DNA from: Henriciella barbarensis
GTDB lineage: Bacteria; Pseudomonadota; Alphaproteobacteria; Caulobacterales; Hyphomonadaceae
DNA length: 64,000 nt
NCBI RefSeq assembly: GCF_003576345.1
Contig: NZ_QWGB01000014.1
Location: 230,847-294,846, forward strand
Direction of reading: 5' to 3'
A program made the translations under genes and the position numbers. The first letter of the stretch is position 1. Each line of letters opens with the position of its first letter. Shown one piece after another: positions 59,208-64,000 of the stretch. The notes below the pieces were generated by a model, which saw only the letters and a list, made by a program, of their open reading frames with translations, did not search any database and had not been told where the DNA came from.

Positions 59208-59606
59208 TCACTTGCGAGACGGCTCCAATACCAGAGCAAACGCGCGTGTCAAACACCCTGCTGCAGCGTCTGACAAAAAAAGGGCGGGAGACTGAAAATC
59301 TCCCGCCGAGGCGTTGGGTGATGGTGGGTGTCTCCAAAGAAGACGAGTGTAGATATGAGTCGGAATGGTTAATGCGCCGTAAAAGGATTAACGAAAATCC
59401 CGCTGGGATTCACAATAGACCAGTGACTATCGCCAAACCCTGTCTGCAGTGGGTTTTCGCAAGAGCGTTTCCGACTTCGACGGAAACGCGGAAGCGAGCA
59501 AGGCGAGCCCGGCGCGAATGCGCCGCCCCCGCGGAGCCGCCCGCATCAGCGGGCTGGCGTGAGCGCAAACACACCGACGACCGATCCCGCTGAAAGCGGA
59601 ATTGGT
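59208..59606. other. Hairpin-rich non-coding region
   Basis: About 400 bases without a supported gene. It contains the terminator at 59275-59307, a perfect nine-base stem GCGTTTCCG/CGGAAACGC at 59465-59489, and a run of short GC-rich palindromes at about 59510-59560. A plus-strand open frame here (59246-59593) has no ribosome site and crosses all these hairpins, so I reject it. It may be a structured 3' untranslated region of the enoyl-CoA hydratase operon. Confidence 0.5.
59275..59307 (-). terminator. Strong intrinsic terminator of the minus-strand operon
   Basis: On the minus strand GGCGGGAGA pairs perfectly with TCTCCCGCC around a seven-base loop (TTTTCAG), followed directly by a T-run of seven. 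It ends the transcript that comes from the acyl-CoA dehydrogenase/SDR/enoyl-CoA hydratase operon and insulates tRNA-Asn from it. Confidence 0.88.
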
Positions 59607-60401
59607 CTAGGCGTCCTTGTAGACAGGCTTCCGCTTCTCGATGAAGGCCTGCATGCCTTCCTTGACGTCTTCAGTGCCGGCGCAGAGCACCTGATTCCGG
59701 TTCTCGATCGCCATCGCCGCCTCAAGGCTGGCAGCATCGACGGCCATGTTGAGCCCTTCCTTGGTGAGGCGGAGGCCCATAGGGGAAGTGGCCAGCATCT
59801 CTTCGACAAAGACCTCGCCCGCCGAATCAAGTTCGGCGTCCGGCACAATCTGGTTCACAAGGCCAACGGCCAGCGCGCGGTCTGCATGGATGAACCGGCC
59901 GGTCATCATCAGCTCTGACGCAATCGTCACCCCGACAAGGCGCGGCAGGAAATAGCTCACACCCATATCGCAGGCCGAGAGACCGAGTTTGATGAAAGCG
60001 GCGTTCATTTTCATGCTTTCACCGCCAATGCGGATGTCGGAGGCGAGCGCGAACGCAAATCCACCGCCGCAGGCTGCGCCCTGGACCAGCGAGATAATCG
60101 GCTGCGGACAACGGCGCATCTTGATGTAGACGTCCGCCAGATATCCCTGGAAGCCGAACCCGCCCCCGAAGGGCGTCTCGTTTTCGCCGCGCGCCTTGAT
60201 GTCGAGACCGGCGCAGAATGCGCGCCCAGCGCCCTTCATCACCACGATCCGGCAATCGCGGTTGTGGAACAGGCCGCCGAAATAATCAGACAGCTCACCC
60301 ACCATCTCTGTGTTGATGGCGTTCAGCATGTCCGGGCGGTTGAGCGTCAGGTAATGGACGCCGCCGCGCACCTCGACGCTGATCGTCTTGTAATCGTGCA
60401 T
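59607..60401 (-). CDS. Enoyl-CoA hydratase/isomerase (crotonase family)
   Basis: A 264-residue crotonase-fold enzyme. LNRPDMLNAIN begins the core, AFCAGLDIKARG forms one oxyanion-hole strand and GAACGGGFAFALASDIRI the other. The usual first catalytic Glu position lies in SACDMGVSYFLPR, with Asp. It hydrates or isomerises enoyl-CoA. The ATG at 60401 follows GGGAG; the longer frame is non-homologous. It is the last gene of a four-gene operon with two acyl-CoA dehydrogenases and an SDR, a compact beta-oxidation-like set. Confidence 0.88.
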   Translation of the reverse strand: MHDYKTISVEVRGGVHYLTLNRPDMLNAINTEMVGELSDYFGGLFHNRDCRIVVMKGAGRAFCAGLDIKARGENETPFGGGFGFQGYLADVYIKMRRCPQPIISLVQGAACGGGFAFALASDIRIGGESMKMNAAFIKLGLSACDMGVSYFLPRLVGVTIASELMMTGRFIHADRALAVGLVNQIVPDAELDSAGEVFVEEMLATSPMGLRLTKEGLNMAVDAASLEAAMAIENRNQVLCAGTEDVKEGMQAFIEKRKPVYKDA

Positions 60402-60420
60402 GGAGTTTCTCCCTTTGGCC

Positions 60421-61194
60421 CTAGCGTGAACCCTGGCCGTCATCGACGCGGATGCAGGTGCCCGTGACGGCATCCGAAGACGGGCCGACCAGGAACAGGA
60501 GCGCGGCGTCGAGCTGAGCCGGGTTGCCGATTCGCTTGCGCGGGAAGTGCTGGGCAATGTCGCCCATCCGCTCCAGCATGCCGTCCATCATCTCGGACTC
60601 GAAGGCACCTGGGGCGATGGCGTTGACGTTGATGTGATTGCGGCTCCACTCCACCGACAGCGTCTCTGTAATCCGCACGACAGCGGATTTTGACACCGAA
60701 TAGAGCGCGGCACCGTTGCCAGCATAGTGATAGGCTGCCGCGGATGCGATATTGACGATCCGACCGGGCTTGTCCGCAGCCATGAGGCGGCGAGCCACTT
60801 CACAGCTGAGCACGAACGGGGCGCGGACATTGATGTCCAGCACGCGGTCGATCAGCTCGATATCCATCTTGTGGGCGCGCTGGGCGTCGGGGATACCGGC
60901 ATTGTTGACGAGGATCGTAACAGTGCCGAGGGCCTCTTCAGCCTTTGCAATTGCGGCAACCATCTGGTCGGCGTCTGTCGCATCCATCTGCACGGGCAGG
61001 GCGGTGCCGCCAGCGTCCTTGATTTCCTTCGCCAGTGTTTCCAACCGGTCCAGGCGCCGGGCCGCGATGGCGACCTTGGCGCCCTGACTGGCCAGAACCT
61101 TGGCGAAGCGAAGACCAAGCCCGGACGATGCGCCGGTGACCAGCGCGACTTGTCCGGAAAGGTCAGTCGAATTGTTGGGTAGGGGATAGCTCAT
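60421..61194 (-). CDS. Short-chain dehydrogenase/reductase (SDR)
   Basis: A 257-residue classical SDR: TGASSGLG cofactor loop near residue 20, NNAGIP near 97, catalytic Ser in IASAAAYHY, and YSVSK for Tyr/Lys. It probably oxidises a hydroxyacyl-CoA or alcohol within this operon. Its start overlaps the stop of the upstream acyl-CoA dehydrogenase by four bases, and 19 bases separate it from the hydratase gene. Confidence 0.89.
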   Translation of the reverse strand: MSYPLPNNSTDLSGQVALVTGASSGLGLRFAKVLASQGAKVAIAARRLDRLETLAKEIKDAGGTALPVQMDATDADQMVAAIAKAEEALGTVTILVNNAGIPDAQRAHKMDIELIDRVLDINVRAPFVLSCEVARRLMAADKPGRIVNIASAAAYHYAGNGAALYSVSKSAVVRITETLSVEWSRNHINVNAIAPGAFESEMMDGMLERMGDIAQHFPRKRIGNPAQLDAALLFLVGPSSDAVTGTCIRVDDGQGSR

Positions 61195-62450
61195 GCTTTC
61201 GCCTTTCCGCTTGTCGGGATTTCCTTGAATGGCACGTCTTTGTCGACGCGGATATCGCCCGGCAGGCCAAGCACGCGCTCGCCAATGATGTTGCGCAGGA
61301 TTTCGTCAGAGCCGCCCTCGATCCGGGTAGCAGGAGAGCGCATCAGCATGGCCTGGAAGCGGCCATTCTGTGGGCTGTCCTCATCCCAGACGACGCCAGC
61401 CTCGCCTTGCAGGTCGAGCGCATACATGGCGAGTTCCTGCATCGTTGCGCCAGCGACCAGCTTGCCGATGGAGTTCTCCGGTCCCGGCGTCTCACCTTTC
61501 GAAAGTGCCGAGATTGCGCGCATGCCGGTATATTTCAGGCCGCTTTGCTTGACAGCAAACTGGGCGAGCTTGGAGCGCACGCCAGAATCGGCCGTCGCCG
61601 CTTCGCCGTCGATTTCCATGTCCATGCAGAACTTGAACAGCTCTGGAAAGCCGGTCGACATGCCAGAGCCAATGGACAGGCGCTCATTCATCAGCGTTGT
61701 GAGCGAGACTTTCCAGCCATTCCCGACATCGCCAAGGCGCTGGTCATCAGGGATGCGGACATCATCGAAATAGACCTCATTGAAGCCCGATGCGCCGTTG
61801 GCCTGTTTGATCGGCACGACTTTCACGCCGGGGCTGTCCATGCGCAGGAAGAACATGGTGAGGCCCTTATGCTTCGGCACGTCCGGGTCTGTGCGGGTGA
61901 TCAACAGACCCCAGTCGGAGTTCTGTGCGCCGCTGGTCCAGATCTTCTGGCCATTGATGATCCAGTCGCCGGAGCCGTCGTCGGCCTTCACCGCCTTGGT
62001 GCGTAGGCCAGCAAGGTCAGAGCCGCTGGCAGGCTCAGAGAAGAGCTGACACCAGACTTCCTCGCCGCTTGCGAGTGGGGGCAGCAGGCGCTCTTTCCAT
62101 TCTTCATTGGCCCACTCCATAACAGTCGGGCCGCACATGCCGTGACCGATCGTGAAGAGGCCCGAAAGCACAGAATAGGGGCCTTCTTCCTGGCTCCAGA
62201 TCACGCGCTCCATGGCAGAGCGTGCGCCGCCGCCATATTCCTTTGGCCAATGAAGACAGGCCCAGCCGGCTTCGGCTTTCTTCTTCTGCCATGCCTTGGA
62301 CGCCTTGATCGGGTCTTCGCTTTCGAGGCCATTCGAGCCGAAGCTCGCACGCTTCAGTTCGGCTTCGAGGTGTTTCGGCGCATTCGCGTCCAGCCAGCTG
62401 CGGACCTCTTTGCGAAATTCAGCTTCTTGCGGTGTATCGTTGAAATCCAT
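61191..62450 (-). CDS. Acyl-CoA dehydrogenase, long (catalytic-type) subunit, paralogue
   Basis: A 419-residue acyl-CoA dehydrogenase. Glu256 in LMNERLSIGS aligns with Glu246 of the long subunit at 18314-19516, the expected catalytic base, and the medium-chain-type Glu site is again missing (RIEGGSDEI). N-terminus MDFNDTPQEAEFRKEVRSWL and C-terminus IIGERVLGLPGDIRVDKDVP closely parallel its paralogue. It should pair with the short subunit encoded just upstream on the same strand (62469-63590), forming a second heteromeric dehydrogenase. Confidence 0.88.
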   Translation of the reverse strand: MDFNDTPQEAEFRKEVRSWLDANAPKHLEAELKRASFGSNGLESEDPIKASKAWQKKKAEAGWACLHWPKEYGGGARSAMERVIWSQEEGPYSVLSGLFTIGHGMCGPTVMEWANEEWKERLLPPLASGEEVWCQLFSEPASGSDLAGLRTKAVKADDGSGDWIINGQKIWTSGAQNSDWGLLITRTDPDVPKHKGLTMFFLRMDSPGVKVVPIKQANGASGFNEVYFDDVRIPDDQRLGDVGNGWKVSLTTLMNERLSIGSGMSTGFPELFKFCMDMEIDGEAATADSGVRSKLAQFAVKQSGLKYTGMRAISALSKGETPGPENSIGKLVAGATMQELAMYALDLQGEAGVVWDEDSPQNGRFQAMLMRSPATRIEGGSDEILRNIIGERVLGLPGDIRVDKDVPFKEIPTSGKAKA

Positions 62451-62468
62451 GATGTTTTCCCTTCCCTT

Positions 62469-63590
62469 CTAGGCGGCCGCTTCGACGTTGCCGGCGCTCA
62501 TCCGTTCGATGAGCAGGCTCTCCCAGGTGGAAAGCGAGCCGATTGTCAGGGCCAATGCATTGGAGCGGCGGTAATAGAGGTGGCAGTCGAACGCCCAGGT
62601 GAAGCCCATGCCGCCATGGACCTGGATGTTGTTCTTGGCGCAGTGTTGGAAGGCATTCGTCGCCGAAACACGAGCGGTCGCCGCCGCAATCGGTAGCTCT
62701 GCCGCGCTGGAGGACAGCGCCCAGGCACCATAGTAGCAATTTGAACGCGCCAGCGTGGCCGACACGTACATATCTGCCAGCATGTGTTTGATCGCTTGGA
62801 ATGAGCCGATCTGTCGACCAAAGGCCATACGCTCCAGCGCATAGTCGCGGCCGATCTCAAGCGCGCGGTCTGCGCCGCCCAGCTGTTCAAAACCAATCAG
62901 GATAGCCGCGCGGTCCATGACTTGCGTCGCAATATGCCAGCCATCACCGGCGCTGCCGATACGGGTCGCAGGCGTACCTTCGAAAGTGAGCTTTACCTGT
63001 CCGCGGGTCGGGTCAATCGAATCGAGCGTTTCGCGGCTGACACCACTACCGGACAGGTCGACGAGGCAGAGCGACAGGTCGCTGCCTTCGTTGGCCAGAA
63101 CGATAGCGAAGTCTGCAATTCCGCCATCGGTAATCGGGGCCTTGGTGCCAGACACCGTCTTACCGTCAAAAGTCAGGGCGACTTTCGCAGGTTTCATCCT
63201 GCCAGTGCCTTCACTGATGGCCCAGCAACCAATTGCTTCACCGGCAGAGATCTTCGGCAGCCATTCCTGCTTCTGGTCTTCGCTGCCGGCCTGCATCAGG
63301 CATTCAGCGCCAAGATAGACCGTCGATGCGACGGGCACCGGCGCAAGGACGCGGCCGAGTTCTTCTGCGACGACGCAAAGCTCTAGATGGCCAAGGCCAA
63401 CACCACCATATTCTTCCGGGATTGCCGCGCCCAGCACACCAAGGTCAGCCAGCCCCTGATACAGTTTGGCGTCATACTGGTCATCGCCTTCCAGGATCGC
63501 GCGAACCGCTGCCGGTGGGCAATTCTCCTTCAGGAAGCGTCGCACCTGATCGCGCAACTGTTTCTGTTCATCTGAAAAATCGAGATTCAT
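62469..63590 (-). CDS. Acyl-CoA dehydrogenase, short (non-catalytic-type) subunit, paralogue
   Basis: A 373-residue acyl-CoA dehydrogenase fold protein. As in the 17187-18302 protein, Ala replaces the catalytic Glu (VMDRAAILIGFEQLGG), and IQVHGGMGFTWAFDCHLYYR is the conserved C-terminal landmark. The start MNLDFSDEQKQL at 63590 matches the N-terminus of its paralogue; the open frame upstream to 63680 is not homologous. It is first in the minus-strand operon, 18 bases before the long subunit. Confidence 0.86.
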   Translation of the reverse strand: MNLDFSDEQKQLRDQVRRFLKENCPPAAVRAILEGDDQYDAKLYQGLADLGVLGAAIPEEYGGVGLGHLELCVVAEELGRVLAPVPVASTVYLGAECLMQAGSEDQKQEWLPKISAGEAIGCWAISEGTGRMKPAKVALTFDGKTVSGTKAPITDGGIADFAIVLANEGSDLSLCLVDLSGSGVSRETLDSIDPTRGQVKLTFEGTPATRIGSAGDGWHIATQVMDRAAILIGFEQLGGADRALEIGRDYALERMAFGRQIGSFQAIKHMLADMYVSATLARSNCYYGAWALSSSAAELPIAAATARVSATNAFQHCAKNNIQVHGGMGFTWAFDCHLYYRRSNALALTIGSLSTWESLLIERMSAGNVEAAA

Positions 63591-63793
63591 CGGTGTTGTC
63601 CGTCCCTTTCTGGCCGCGGCTTTGGCGCACGCTGATTTGATTATGGACGGAAATGAGGGCCATGCGGCCGGGTCAGTCAATCATGCCGCCACGTTACGGG
63701 GCGCGGTGAGCTTCAAGCCTCCCGTGGGGAAGGCTTGTCATTCGGGTTTCTGACCGTCAGCGCTAGGAGGCAAACGGTTTAGGGAGAGGAAGC
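63591..63793. promoter_or_regulatory. Divergent promoter region
   Basis: Two hundred bases separate the divergent acyl-CoA dehydrogenase operon and the phosphotransferase gene, so both promoters should lie here. I see no clear operator palindrome. The adjacent gene sets are of the same fatty-acyl catabolic type, so shared control by a FadR/TetR-type repressor is conceivable but not shown. Confidence 0.4.
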
Positions 63794-64000
63794 ATGGACA
63801 CAGGTGTAGACCTCGAGCGGCTCGAATCCTGGATGAATGAGCAATCGCTTGGAACCGGCCCAATCGAGAACGCCGTGCGCCTCGCGGGAGGTACGCAGAA
63901 CATCCTCCTGAAGTTCGACAGGGCAGGGCGCACCTATGTCCTCCGCCGTCCGCCGCTGTCACTGCGTGGTAACTCCAATGAGACGATGCGGCGAGAAGCG
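63794..64000 (+). CDS. Phosphotransferase family protein (ACAD10/11-like APH), partial
   Basis: The first 69 residues of a gene cut by the window edge. MDTGVDLERLESWM, LAGGTQNILLKF and TYVLRRPPLSLRGNSNETMR match the N-lobe of aminoglycoside-phosphotransferase-like kinases of the ACAD10/11 group, which are linked to the catabolism of hydroxy fatty acids. GAGGAAGC precedes ATG 63794. Position next to a divergent acyl-CoA dehydrogenase operon supports a lipid rather than antibiotic role. Confidence 0.75.
   Translation, partial: MDTGVDLERLESWMNEQSLGTGPIENAVRLAGGTQNILLKFDRAGRTYVLRRPPLSLRGNSNETMRREA

Noticed and set aside
59246-59593. A 115-codon plus-strand frame after tRNA-Asn
   Set aside because: It crosses a strong terminator and several perfect hairpins and has no ribosome site or family pattern.
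1-64000. CRISPR array
   Set aside because: I saw no series of regularly spaced identical 23-47 base repeats and no cas genes.
63794-64000. Aminoglycoside resistance phosphotransferase
   Set aside because: The N-lobe pattern and lipid-catabolic context match the ACAD10/11-type kinases rather than resistance enzymes.

Overview
The window looks like a chromosomal segment of a GC-rich, Gram-negative alphaproteobacterium, probably from the Caulobacterales/Hyphomonadales (Hyphomonas-like) side. The grounds are a PleC/DivJ-like histidine kinase, an MlaE permease with an N-terminal STAS domain, a TonB-dependent receptor and surface lipoprotein placed directly upstream of a type II secretion operon, paired acyl-CoA dehydrogenases, and short palindromic intergenic repeats of the kind common in alphaproteobacteria. 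No 16S rRNA or other decisive marker is present, so this placement is inference.

Layout. 1-624 is non-coding and repeat-rich. 625-7728 holds small lipid/xenobiotic-metabolism genes: a hotdog protein, a CsaA-like protein, an SDR, a frameshifted DUF423 gene, a Baeyer-Villiger monooxygenase, a second thioesterase, a VOC protein, a CrtC/AttH-like protein and an enolase-superfamily epimerase. 7830-11306 is a four-gene MlaE-MlaF-MlaD-lipoprotein transporter for outer-membrane lipid traffic. 11307-26259 is ordinary chromosome: histidine kinase, PepN, a heteromeric acyl-CoA dehydrogenase pair, epoxide hydrolase, M20 amidohydrolase, MetRS, DUF1761 and an OmpA-like protein.

26400-40392 is a roughly 14 kb genomic island in tRNA-Thr(UGU). 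An 18-bp direct repeat of the tRNA 3' end (26460-26477 and 40375-40392) bounds it, and a tyrosine integrase lies just inside the tRNA end. Its plus-strand part carries a solo Mrr-type N-terminal domain and a small protein with apparent family-A DNA polymerase motifs A, B and C. Its minus-strand part is a tight defence cassette: GIY-YIG protein, then hsdR, hsdM, hsdS, a PD-(D/E)XK protein with an Ada/MGMT-like N-terminus, a B3-like small protein, a SIR2-like protein and a 64-residue protein. This island is the best candidate for an undescribed system.

40496-59090 is a surface lipoprotein / TonB receptor / type II secretion locus. A beta-propeller lipoprotein is followed by a 959-residue internally duplicated surface-type lipoprotein, a TonB-dependent receptor, gspC through gspN in order and a final small lipoprotein. 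No prepilin peptidase (gspO) is in the window. Stem-loops separate the lipoprotein, the receptor and gspC, which suggests different expression levels within one transcript.

59132-64000 holds tRNA-Asn(GUU), a strong minus-strand terminator, and a minus-strand operon of an acyl-CoA dehydrogenase pair, an SDR and an enoyl-CoA hydratase. That dehydrogenase pair is paralogous to the one at 17187-19516. The window ends in the start of a divergent ACAD10/11-type phosphotransferase gene.
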